From: a filamentous cyanobacterium ESFC-1
Lineage (GTDB): Bacteria; Cyanobacteriota; Cyanobacteriia; Cyanobacteriales; Spirulinaceae
Direction: 5' to 3'
DNA length: 64,000 bases
NCBI GenBank assembly: GCA_000380225.1
Contig: KB904821.1
Coordinates: 1,788,830-1,852,829 of the forward strand
The notes beneath the pieces were generated by a model. The model searched no databases, was not told where the DNA came from, and was given only the letters and a program-made list of their open reading frames with translations. Shown here one piece after another: positions 34,910 through 43,613 of this stretch (position 1 is its first letter; each line of letters begins with the position of its first letter). The translations under genes and the position numbers were made by a program.

Positions 34910-37222
34910 ATGGGTAAATCTTTTTCTCAATGGCTTTGGATGTGGCGAGGGGTGGCGATCGCGGCCCCTAGTGTCACAATTTTAGTAGTAGCGTTGCGCT
35001 TTTTGGGGGTGCTTCAGTTTTGGGAATGGAAGGCTTATGATGCTTTGTTGCGATCGCGTCCTCCCGAATCATTATCAGAAAAAATCGTCATTGTCGGCCT
35101 CGAAGAAGAAGATTTACAGTATTTAGGACAGGGGGCAGTGAGCGATCGCGCCTATGCCCGATTATTACAAGAAATCGCTGCCCAAGACCCCATTGCCATT
35201 GGTTTTGATATTTATCGCGATTTACCCATTTCTCCGGGGGAGGAGGAGTTGGATCGGGCGTTTCGAGAGATTCCCAATTTAATCGGGGTCGAAAAAGTCG
35301 TAGGCGATCGCCGGGGAGACCGAGTTGCACCTCCAGGGATTTTAAAGGCAGAGGGGCGAGTGGGGTCGAATGATTTAATTTTAGATGCAGATAATATCAT
35401 TCGCCGCAGTTTAATCTATCTGCAAGATGACGAAGGGGAAACGGTTTATAGTTTTAGCTTGTATTTGGCGTTGCTGTATCTCGATTCTCTGGACATTTCC
35501 CCGGAAGTGGTGGACGCAGAAGGCGAGGAGGTTTGGCGACTCGGAAAAACGGTTTTTCAACCCCTCAAGCCCCATACGGGGGGCTATGTGTGGGCGGACG
35601 CGGGGGGATACCAGGTCTTGTTAAATTATTACGGTGGGCGCGATCGCTTTGAAACGGTATCGGTGCGAGATGTGTTAGAAGGGCGTTTACCGGAGGATTG
35701 GGGACGCGATCGCATTGTCTTGGTTGGGGCAGCCAGCGAAAGTTTTAATGATATGTTTGCGACTCCCTACAGCAGTCGGTGGTTAGAAATCCCAGAATTA
35801 ACCCCAGGGGTCGAAATTCACGCCCAAATGACCAGTCAGATTATCGATGCGGCGTTACAGGGTCGGCCTTTGATTCGCGCTTGGCCCGAAATTGTCGAAA
35901 TTGCTTGGTTGTTGCTGTGGGCAACGATTGGCGCGATTTTTGCTTGGTATGGGCGATACTTGCGTTTGATTAATTCTCGTCCGATTCCGATTTGGCAGCA
36001 AAGTATCGTTGCGATCGCGATCGTGTCTACTTTATGGGGTAGTAGCTATATCGCTTTATTGCAGGGATGGTGGTTGCCCGTGGTGCCGTCGTTTCTGGCA
36101 TTGGCGGGGGCGATCGCATCCATTACCGCTTATACGGCTTATACGGCGGTTAAGTTGCGGCAAACCTTTGGCCGCTATCTTAATCACGATGTGGTCGCCA
36201 GTTTGATGGAAACCCCAGAAAACCTCAAATTAGGGGGAAAGCGCCAAGAAATTACGATCTTAACCTCAGATTTACGGGGATTTACCGCCCTGTCCGAGCA
36301 TTTAGCCCCCGAAGCGGTGGTCAGGGTGCTAAATCTGTATTATCAAGAAATGCTCGACGCGATCGCCCAGTACGGCGGTACAATTGATAAATTCCTGGGT
36401 GATGGGATGTTAGTGCTGTTTGGTGCGCCCACTCCTTACCCAGATCACCCCGAAAGAGCCGTGGCTTGTGCTATTGCCATGCAATTAGCTATGACCGCAG
36501 TAAATCAACGGCTTAAAGACCAAAAGCTGCCGAGTTTAGAAATGGGAATTGGCATTAATACCGGAGAATGTGTGATTGGTAATATTGGTTCCCAATGGCA
36601 TACAGAATATACCGCGATCGGGGATCAAGTTAACCTCGCTTTTCGCATCGAAACATATACCACCGGGACACAAATTTTAGTCGCAGAATCGAGTCTCAGT
36701 GAAATTAAAGATTCTGTGGTCAAAGTTCAATATTGCCAACAAGTGCAACCCAAAGGAGTCCAACAGCCAATCTGTATTTGTAGTATTCACGGCATTAGCG
36801 GTCAATACAATTTATTATTACCTCAAGAAACAGAAGAATTTGTCCCCCTGACTCAAGCCATTGATTTAGACTTTACCGTGGTTCAAGGTAAGCAAGTCAG
36901 TCACGAAACCACTGAAGGTAAATTAGTCGAAGTTTCCCATCGCGGCGCAACTATTACTCTCGATCGCGGGGCAGAAATTCCAACTCCATTTACTAATATT
37001 AAGTTGAATTTAAAAAATTTCGATTCATCAGAAGATATTTATGCCAAAGTTTTAAATCGCATTGCCCCTGAACACAGCTTTTATGTTAGATTTACTTTCA
37101 TTTCACCGGAGATTGCAGACCGCTTTAAAAGCTTAACTGAAGCAGTAATATTAAATCCGATCAATGGGGAAAATGGCGATCCTAGAGGTAAAGATGAATC
37201 CCACGAACAACAAACAAGATGA
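34910..37222 (+). CDS. CHASE2-domain class III adenylate cyclase
   Basis: A 770-residue sensor enzyme. One N-terminal helix (about 15-35) precedes an extracytoplasmic CHASE2 domain (about 40-320), followed by three helices (about 325-410) and a class III cyclase (about 430-610). Metal Asp residues are in LTSDLRGFTAL and KFLGDGMLVLF. Lys in IDKFLGDG and Asp in AIGDQVN favour ATP over GTP, and the transition-state Asn/Arg are in NLAFRIE. The last 110 residues (VSHRGATITLDRGAEIPTPF) look PilZ-like, an unusual addition. The HAD gene overlaps the stop by 4 bp. Confidence 0.92.
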   Translation: MGKSFSQWLWMWRGVAIAAPSVTILVVALRFLGVLQFWEWKAYDALLRSRPPESLSEKIVIVGLEEEDLQYLGQGAVSDRAYARLLQEIAAQDPIAIGFDIYRDLPISPGEEELDRAFREIPNLIGVEKVVGDRRGDRVAPPGILKAEGRVGSNDLILDADNIIRRSLIYLQDDEGETVYSFSLYLALLYLDSLDISPEVVDAEGEEVWRLGKTVFQPLKPHTGGYVWADAGGYQVLLNYYGGRDRFETVSVRDVLEGRLPEDWGRDRIVLVGAASESFNDMFATPYSSRWLEIPELTPGVEIHAQMTSQIIDAALQGRPLIRAWPEIVEIAWLLLWATIGAIFAWYGRYLRLINSRPIPIWQQSIVAIAIVSTLWGSSYIALLQGWWLPVVPSFLALAGAIASITAYTAYTAVKLRQTFGRYLNHDVVASLMETPENLKLGGKRQEITILTSDLRGFTALSEHLAPEAVVRVLNLYYQEMLDAIAQYGGTIDKFLGDGMLVLFGAPTPYPDHPERAVACAIAMQLAMTAVNQRLKDQKLPSLEMGIGINTGECVIGNIGSQWHTEYTAIGDQVNLAFRIETYTTGTQILVAESSLSEIKDSVVKVQYCQQVQPKGVQQPICICSIHGISGQYNLLLPQETEEFVPLTQAIDLDFTVVQGKQVSHETTEGKLVEVSHRGATITLDRGAEIPTPFTNIKLNLKNFDSSEDIYAKVLNRIAPEHSFYVRFTFISPEIADRFKSLTEAVILNPINGENGDPRGKDESHEQQTR

Positions 37223-37971
37223 CTGAACTTCGGGCCATTATTTTTGATATGGATGGTACGTTAGCCGATACGGAACGAGACGGCCATCGTGTTGCTTTTA
37301 ATCGTAGCTTTGCCGAGGCAGGTTTAGATTGGCATTGGTCGGCGGGGTTTTATGGGGAACTCCTCGCGATCGCGGGGGGAAAAGAGCGTATTGGCTACTA
37401 TATCGATCGCTATCACCCCGATTTTGTATCTTCTGAAGATCGCGATCGCGTCATTGCCCAACTTCATCAAGCCAAAACTCAATATTACCTAGAATTACTA
37501 CAAACCGGGGCAATTCCCTTGCGGCCTGGGGTCAAGCGGTTAATCACTGAAGCCCGGACTGGGGGGATTCGTCTTGCCATTGCCACTACCAGCGCTTTAC
37601 AAGGCGCGATCGCCCTTTTACAGCAAACCCTCGATCCCGCTTGGTTTGAAGTCATTGCTGCCGGGGATATTGTTCCCGCAAAAAAACCTGCCCCCGATAT
37701 CTATCACTATGTCTTAAAACAGATACAACTATCTCCTGCTGATTGTATCGTTTTAGAAGACTCCCCCCAAGGTTTGGCCGCCGCAACCCAAGCCCATCTC
37801 AAAACCCTGGTCACGGTGAATGATTATACTCGGACAGAAGAATTTAAAACCGCTTGTTTGGTGGTAGATTGTCTAGGAGAACCCGATCTGCCTTGTACCG
37901 CCTTATCACAGTGGGATCATCCTCAACCTTACCTGGATTTAGAGAGTTTGCGTCAGCTTCAACAAGCTTGA
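37219..37971 (+). CDS. HAD-IA hydrolase, CbbY/beta-phosphoglucomutase-like
   Basis: A 250-residue HAD protein. The nucleophile motif is DMDGTLADTE (Asp10, Asp12), motif II Thr/Ser in IATTSALQG, Lys in AKKPAPDIYHYV and motif III Asp pair in VLEDSPQGLAA. The cap is the helical type of CbbY proteins, which dephosphorylate sugar bisphosphates such as xylulose-1,5-bisphosphate. Its ATG overlaps the cyclase stop (ATGA), so it is translationally coupled. The substrate is not determined by the sequence. Confidence 0.9.
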   Translation: MTELRAIIFDMDGTLADTERDGHRVAFNRSFAEAGLDWHWSAGFYGELLAIAGGKERIGYYIDRYHPDFVSSEDRDRVIAQLHQAKTQYYLELLQTGAIPLRPGVKRLITEARTGGIRLAIATTSALQGAIALLQQTLDPAWFEVIAAGDIVPAKKPAPDIYHYVLKQIQLSPADCIVLEDSPQGLAAATQAHLKTLVTVNDYTRTEEFKTACLVVDCLGEPDLPCTALSQWDHPQPYLDLESLRQLQQA

Positions 37972-38797
37972 TTTCATCACCTAGTTGAACAAGCGGCTTT
38001 TCTGAGGCAATCTAGCTTCTAGAAAGGTGGTTTTTAGTGTTTTTTTATACCCTATTCCAAAATTCTCGCCGCTATTGTAAAATTGTAAACTAATGTTAAT
38101 ATTGTTTTGAGCATTATTGTTGGAGGTAAAAAAGACCAAAGCAAAATCATCTTGAGTTAATCGGTTAGGGCTATCCCTGATTTTCAAAAAAAGTCAAGCA
38201 ATACCTATTTTAAATCCTTCTCTCCCTAGACAGATAGTTTTTACCCGCAAATCTTCTAAAATTCAGCAAGGCTATAAAAATAGGAACAAACAGTGTCTCA
38301 GTATATTTTCTGATCTTAAGCTCTTGTAGAAAATTGATTACCCATTTTCAAATCCCGAAACCTTTATTTTAAAGGAGTTACAGCGAAAACGAATAGGTAA
38401 ACAATTCTGTGTAGGTGCTTATAATTTTCTGGAAAACATAAGTTATATCAAATCCGAAAAAATAACCACTGTTTGAGAACCCCGGTTTCTAGCTTGAAAT
38501 TTTAACTTGACTGTGTAAGCGGGTAAGAAACCGGGGTTCTGAATCCTCACTAATTGAACGGATTTGATATTATAAAATCTTAAAAAAAAGCAACGGGTGT
38601 ATTCTGGTTTTTTTCGAGTCTTGAGAAAGGTTAAACTACATAAAAATTACGGTCATGTTTACTCAAATTATTAATAGTAAATAAATTAAAATCAACTTCC
38701 CAAAACTCTCTAAATTAAAATACTGGGTTTTGATCTTCAAGCCGAGTTACCCCACGATCATTCACCTGATTAAACCCCAACAAATCCTTCCTTAACC
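37972..38797. other. 826-bp non-coding region with MITE copy
   Basis: AT-rich gap between the HAD gene and the histidine kinase. It contains the MITE-like element at 38445-38570. A 68-codon minus-strand frame at 37981-38187 has no recognisable features. The AT-rich 38580-38797 part probably holds the kinase promoter. Confidence 0.6.
38445..38570. mobile_element. MITE-like element, copy 2
   Basis: Terminal inverted repeats ATATCAAATCCG (38445) and CGGATTTGATAT (ends 38570), internal inverted 15-mers at 38476-38490 and 38526-38540, and a 35-bp core. The outer arms are swapped relative to the core when compared with the copy at 6967-7091. No coding capacity. Confidence 0.75.
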
Positions 38798-41700
38798 ATG
38801 ACTGATACCATTACTTCCTTAGCCAATAACCATTCTTGTTTTTCCGACTCCTCTGCGGTCGATCGCGTTTTTCAGCGCATGACCGAAGCGACTTGGATGG
38901 TAGATTCTGCCACAGGACAACTACTGTACCTCAATCCTGCTGCCGAGAGATTGTACAGGCGATCGCTTCAAGATTTGAGAAAGCAGTCTTGTTATTGGTC
39001 AGAAACCTTGGTTTCCGAGGATCGCGATCGCGTGATGGATTGCATTTTCCAACACTCCGAACAATGGCATCAAAGTGGCGAAAACTTCGATTTAGTCTTG
39101 GAATATCGGGTAATGCGTCCTGATGGGGAACAGCGTTGGGTTCGCAGTCAAATTTGGTCGCTCACGGCAGAAAATCATTTATATTTACAAGGTATTAGCA
39201 CCGATTTAACCGAATATCGCCAAGCCCAACAGCAAAAACTCCGCTTAGAAAAACTCACCAGCAACTTACCCGGCGTTATTTATCAATACGTTTTACATCA
39301 AGATGGGTCATCAGAATTTACTTATGTCAGTCCAGGGGTAAAAGAGTTATACGGTATCGGGTCTGAAACCTTAACTTATAATGCCGATCTTATTTGGAAT
39401 TTAGTTCACCCTGACGATCTCGATCATTTTCGTCAAACTGTCATCGCTTCGGCAGAAAACCTCACACCTTGGAAACACGAATGGCGCAATTATACCGCGT
39501 CGGGTCAACTGAAATGGCTTTCGGCCAATGCCCAACCCGAACGTCGTTCTAACGGCGATATTGTCTGGGATGGTATGATGTTTGATATCACCGAACGCAA
39601 ACAAGCCGAAGCCGAACGCGATCGCTTTTTTGATTGTGCCTTAGATTTATTTTGTATTGTCGGTTTTGATGGCTACTTCAAACGCCTGAATCCCGCTTGG
39701 GAAAACACTTTAGGCTACTCCACCGCCGAACTGAAAGCCCAACCCTTCATCACTTGGGTTCACCCTGACGACCAAGAAGTCACCCTCGCAGAAGCAGGTA
39801 GTATTAACGAAGGAGGGAATACCCTGTGGTTTGAAAATCGCTATCGTACCCGTGACGGCAGTTATCGCTGGTTGGCCTGGAAAACTGTCAGCTTCCCCGA
39901 AGAACAGGTGATGTATGCGATCGCCCGTGACATTACCGAAGCCAAAGAAATCGAAATCGAACGGGAAAGACTAATTGCCATTCTCGAAGCCTCCCCGGAT
40001 TTGATTAGTAGTTCTGATTTAGAAGGTCAAATTACCTACATGAATCGCGGGGGCAAAGCTTTACTCGGCCTCAATCCTGACACCGATATGCAACAATATC
40101 ACATCAAGGATTTTGTTCCCCAGGAAATTCAGGGAAAATTTGATACCGAGGCAATTCCCACTACCCTCGAAACCGGAAAATGGCGAGGTACAACTCGTTT
40201 GTGTCGCATTGATGGTGAAAGTTTCCCCACTTCTCAGGTGATCTTAGCCCATGAAGCCACCCCTGACCGAGAAGCCTATCTTTCTACCATTGTGCGGGAT
40301 ATTTCCGATATACAAGCCATCGAAGAAAAATTGCGGCAACAAGAGCAGTTTCTCCGCACCATCTACGACAATCAAGGTAATGTGGTGTTTGTGGTGGATG
40401 TGGGGGCAGATGGAGCGTTTCGCTATGCCAGTTTTAATGCCACCGCGAGGGAATTACTCGGAATAGACCAAGACCAGATTTGCGACCAAACCCCTGTACA
40501 AGTGTTTGGGGAAACCACCGGCCAGCAGTTACAGCAACATTACCAGCAATGTTTGGACAGTCAACAGCGCCTTACCTACGAAACCACCTTAACCCTAGGC
40601 GATCGCGAGTTGTATTTCCAAGAAGTGTTGACCCCCTTAAAAGACCCTGAAGGCAACATTTACCGCATTGTGGTTAATTCTACCGACATTAGCGATCGCC
40701 GCAGCGCCGAACTTGCCCTCCAAGCCTCAGAAGCCAAACACCGTCATTCAGCCCGACGAGAAAAAATCGTCAACCACATCAACCAACAAATCCGCCAATC
40801 CCTCGACCTCAAAACTATCCTTGAAACCAGCGTCCGCGAAATTTACGAACTGCTCGGAGTCGATCGCTGTTATTGTTTGTGGTATCGTCAAACCGACCGC
40901 AAGCCACAATTTGAAATCGGGGCAGAAGCCAAACGAGACTCTTTACCCAGTCACTTGGATTACTATTCTTCTCCGGTTTTTGACGTTTTGACAACTGTTT
41001 TACAGCAACAAGGCTCGATTCAGTTGGATGATGTGGCTAAAGTTAAAGATGCCGACACTCGCGAACAATTACAACAATTTGGCTATCAATCCTTAATGCT
41101 CTTTCCCATCGAAACCGGGGAAAATAATCTGGCCATGCTGGCTTGCAGTCGCGAAATGAAGCCCCAACCCTGGCAAGACCGGGAAGTTGAGTTATTGCAA
41201 ACCGTCTGCGACAACCTCGCGATCGCCATTCAACAAGCCGCATTATATCAACAAGCCACCACCAAAAGCCACGAACTCGAACATACCCTCAGCCGACTAC
41301 AACAAACCCAAGCCCAACTGATTCAAGCCGAAAAAATGTCCGGTTTGGGGCAATTAGTGGCCGGAGTTGCCCACGAAATCAACAACCCCATTAGTTTCAT
41401 TTTTGGCAACCTAGTTCACGCTCAAGAATATACCCACGACTTACTGCAACTCATTCATTTATATAAAGACAGTATTCTCGAACCCCCCATCGAAGTTCAA
41501 ACCTACAGCGAAGACATCGATCTGCATTATCTCATCGACGATCTGCCCAAACTGTTTAAATCCATGCACTCCGGGGCAGTCCGCATCCGAGAAATCGTCC
41601 AATCTCTGCGAACTTTCTCCCGCTTAGACGAATCCGACACCAAAACCATCGACCTCCACGAAAACCTCGACAGTACCCTCACCATTTTGGCCAGTCGCTT

Positions 41701-42109
41701 GCGAAACTCCAAAACCCAAAAGGAAATCCAAGTGATCCGCGATTATGGCGATTTACCCCCGGTTCAATGTTATGCCGGGCCTCTCAATCAAGTCTTTATG
41801 AACTTGATAGCCAACGCCCTGGATGCCATTGAAGCCCAAAACGAGTCTGAGGGCTGCTTACAAATCAAAACGACTCGGTTAGCGGGCGATCGCGTCCAAA
41901 TCCAAGTTATCGATAATGGTACTGGTATCAAAGCCGAAACTCGCGATCGCATTTTCGACCCCTTCTACACCACCAAACCCATCGGCAAAGGCACAGGATT
42001 GGGGCTTTCGATTAGTTATCAAATTATCGTCGAACGCCACAATGGTCAACTGATCTGCGATTCCACTCCAGGGGAGGGAACTACATTTACGATTGAGATT
42101 CCTTGTTAG
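38798..42109 (+). CDS. multi-PAS/GAF sensor histidine kinase
   Basis: A 1103-residue soluble hybrid-free kinase. Four to five PAS/PAC modules (about 20-140, 145-270, 275-385, 390-505, 510-640; PAC endings such as DITERKQAEAERDRFF and DISDRRSAELALQASE) are followed by a GAF domain (about 660-815), a coiled coil and the kinase core. The phospho-acceptor is His859 in VAGVAHEINNPISF. N box (FMNLIANALDAI), G1 (DNGTGI), F box (FDPFYTTKPIGKGTGLGLSI) are intact. There is no receiver domain or membrane helix and no adjacent response regulator, so the partner must lie elsewhere. Confidence 0.93.
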   Translation: MTDTITSLANNHSCFSDSSAVDRVFQRMTEATWMVDSATGQLLYLNPAAERLYRRSLQDLRKQSCYWSETLVSEDRDRVMDCIFQHSEQWHQSGENFDLVLEYRVMRPDGEQRWVRSQIWSLTAENHLYLQGISTDLTEYRQAQQQKLRLEKLTSNLPGVIYQYVLHQDGSSEFTYVSPGVKELYGIGSETLTYNADLIWNLVHPDDLDHFRQTVIASAENLTPWKHEWRNYTASGQLKWLSANAQPERRSNGDIVWDGMMFDITERKQAEAERDRFFDCALDLFCIVGFDGYFKRLNPAWENTLGYSTAELKAQPFITWVHPDDQEVTLAEAGSINEGGNTLWFENRYRTRDGSYRWLAWKTVSFPEEQVMYAIARDITEAKEIEIERERLIAILEASPDLISSSDLEGQITYMNRGGKALLGLNPDTDMQQYHIKDFVPQEIQGKFDTEAIPTTLETGKWRGTTRLCRIDGESFPTSQVILAHEATPDREAYLSTIVRDISDIQAIEEKLRQQEQFLRTIYDNQGNVVFVVDVGADGAFRYASFNATARELLGIDQDQICDQTPVQVFGETTGQQLQQHYQQCLDSQQRLTYETTLTLGDRELYFQEVLTPLKDPEGNIYRIVVNSTDISDRRSAELALQASEAKHRHSARREKIVNHINQQIRQSLDLKTILETSVREIYELLGVDRCYCLWYRQTDRKPQFEIGAEAKRDSLPSHLDYYSSPVFDVLTTVLQQQGSIQLDDVAKVKDADTREQLQQFGYQSLMLFPIETGENNLAMLACSREMKPQPWQDREVELLQTVCDNLAIAIQQAALYQQATTKSHELEHTLSRLQQTQAQLIQAEKMSGLGQLVAGVAHEINNPISFIFGNLVHAQEYTHDLLQLIHLYKDSILEPPIEVQTYSEDIDLHYLIDDLPKLFKSMHSGAVRIREIVQSLRTFSRLDESDTKTIDLHENLDSTLTILASRLRNSKTQKEIQVIRDYGDLPPVQCYAGPLNQVFMNLIANALDAIEAQNESEGCLQIKTTRLAGDRVQIQVIDNGTGIKAETRDRIFDPFYTTKPIGKGTGLGLSISYQIIVERHNGQLICDSTPGEGTTFTIEIPC

Positions 42110-42111
42110 TT

Positions 42112-42262
42112 GTTGGTTGTTGGTTGTTGGTTGTTGGTTGTTGGTTATTGGTTATTGGTTGTTGGTTGTTAGTTGTTGGTTATTGGTTGTTAGTTGTTGG
42201 TTATTGGACGGGGAAACCCCGCCCCTACAAGCCGATTGCCGATTGCCGATTGCCGACTGCCC
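42112..42262. repeat. heptamer repeats (TTGTTGG, GATTGCC) with GGACGGGG palindrome
   Basis: About thirteen TTGTTGG/TTATTGG/TTAGTTG-like heptamers (42112-42206) run into GGACGGGGAAACCCCGCCCC and then four GATTGCC/GACTGCC units. This order (heptamers, palindrome, GATTGCC) is the same as at 29011-29150. Confidence 0.9.
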
Positions 42263-42289
42263 AAAAAACTGATGACTGATAACTGATTA

Positions 42290-43150
42290 CTACCCACTAT
42301 CTCTCATCTTAAATTTGCGATACCGCATAAACAGCCAGGGTAGACTGAATAACACCAAATAAGGACTATAGGCTAATAACCAGAGAAACACCTTCGTTAG
42401 CCCGACGCTAAACCGTTTCATCGAGTGAGTCGCGGCGTTCCAAGTGTCGCCAAATTGGGCATCTACAGGGCGATTGACTGGAGTTGGGGCAAAAATGGCT
42501 TCAATATCGAGGTTAATCGTAGAATAAGCAATGCGGGTTTGTAAATCTTTGAGTTGTGCGTCGATTTGTTCGATTTGCGATCGCACTTCGCTAATTTTCT
42601 GGGTAACTTGCAATACCTCTCCCATCGAACCGGAGCGATCCATGATTTTTAGCAGCATTTGTTCAGTTTTGCGTAAATTCCGCAGTCTTGCCTGAAAATC
42701 AACTAATTGCTGGCTTACATCTTCGGCTGTTACCGTTTGACGGCGAACAGTACCTAAACTCGATAACTGTTCTAAAGTTGCGTCGAGTTGGGCTTGGGGA
42801 ACCCGCATTTCCACTGTTGCGGTGTGAGGATCGCGGTTGTTTTGGGGTTTAATGTTTTCGAGGGAAACAATATCCCCTTGTTGTTGCTGCGCGATCGCGC
42901 TAACTTGAGGTAAAGCCTCGGCCATCGATTCAACCGTTAAATCCAACTGAGCCGTTTTAATCAGTTGGGGTGGGGCTTTCGGGACATCTGCGACTAAGTT
43001 CGGTTCTGCGGGGGCTTGGGCAACTTCAGGGACGGCATTTTGAGTCACACTATCGCTCATTGCCTGTTCTTGGTAGGCGGCGCTACATCCTACCATCATG
43101 GCACTACTGCATAAAACCAAAGCCCAACGACGCGCTTTTACAATTTTCAT
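42290..43150 (-). CDS. DUF4349 lipoprotein
   Basis: A 286-residue lipoprotein with lipobox MMVGCSAA (Cys22). The DUF4349 core (about 60-230) begins IKTAQLDLTVESMAEALPQV and has VEMRVPQAQLDATLEQLSSLG, then a coiled coil (QISEVRSQIEQIDAQLKDLQ). A transmembrane helix (about 255-275) and basic end follow. DUF4349 proteins are membrane-attached with a periplasmic ferredoxin-like/coiled-coil domain; the function is unknown. Single gene. Confidence 0.88.
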   Translation of the reverse strand: MKIVKARRWALVLCSSAMMVGCSAAYQEQAMSDSVTQNAVPEVAQAPAEPNLVADVPKAPPQLIKTAQLDLTVESMAEALPQVSAIAQQQQGDIVSLENIKPQNNRDPHTATVEMRVPQAQLDATLEQLSSLGTVRRQTVTAEDVSQQLVDFQARLRNLRKTEQMLLKIMDRSGSMGEVLQVTQKISEVRSQIEQIDAQLKDLQTRIAYSTINLDIEAIFAPTPVNRPVDAQFGDTWNAATHSMKRFSVGLTKVFLWLLAYSPYLVLFSLPWLFMRYRKFKMRDSG

Positions 43151-43230
43151 CGCTTTACACCATTGACGTTACTACAGGTTGTAACCTACCTACAACGCGA
43201 TCGCGCCCCGGTTTCGGTTTTTGTAACAAG

Positions 43231-43346
43231 TTAGTCATTGGTCATTGGTCATTAGTCATTGGTCATTGGTCATTAGTCATTGGTCATTGGTCATTGGTCA
43301 TTGGTCATTGGTCATTAGTCATTGGTCATTAGTCATTGGTCATTGG
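43231..43346. repeat. heptamer repeat (TCATTGG/TCATTAG)n
   Basis: About sixteen units, mostly TCATTGG with interspersed TCATTAG, upstream of the DUF4349 gene. A GGGCGGGGAACCCCGCCC palindrome follows at about 43382. The rest of the 463-bp gap to 43613 holds no evident gene. Confidence 0.95.
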
Positions 43347-43613
43347 TTATTTCTCCCCACTCCTCCCACTCCTCCCCCTCTGGGCGGGGAACCCCGCCCC
43401 TACACCCCGATTGCCGAGGAGCCCTTTAGAGGCTAATGACAAAGAACCAATAACATTCATCATTCTAGAGTTCGCTCCTGAATAACTCGATGTTGCCATG
43501 AAGATCGAACAGAACACAACAATAAATAAGGGCGAGAACCGTAAAAACACGATAACGTAAAAACACGCATAACAAGCCTGAAACATTCAGCTTTTCATTA
43601 CCATTCAACAAGT

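Noticed and set aside
37981-38187. 68-codon minus-strand frame after the HAD gene
   Set aside because: AT-rich, no ribosome-binding site, no recognisable domain, isolated.
43245-43436. 63-codon frame with SLVIGHW repeats
   Set aside because: Pure translation of TCATTGG heptamers.
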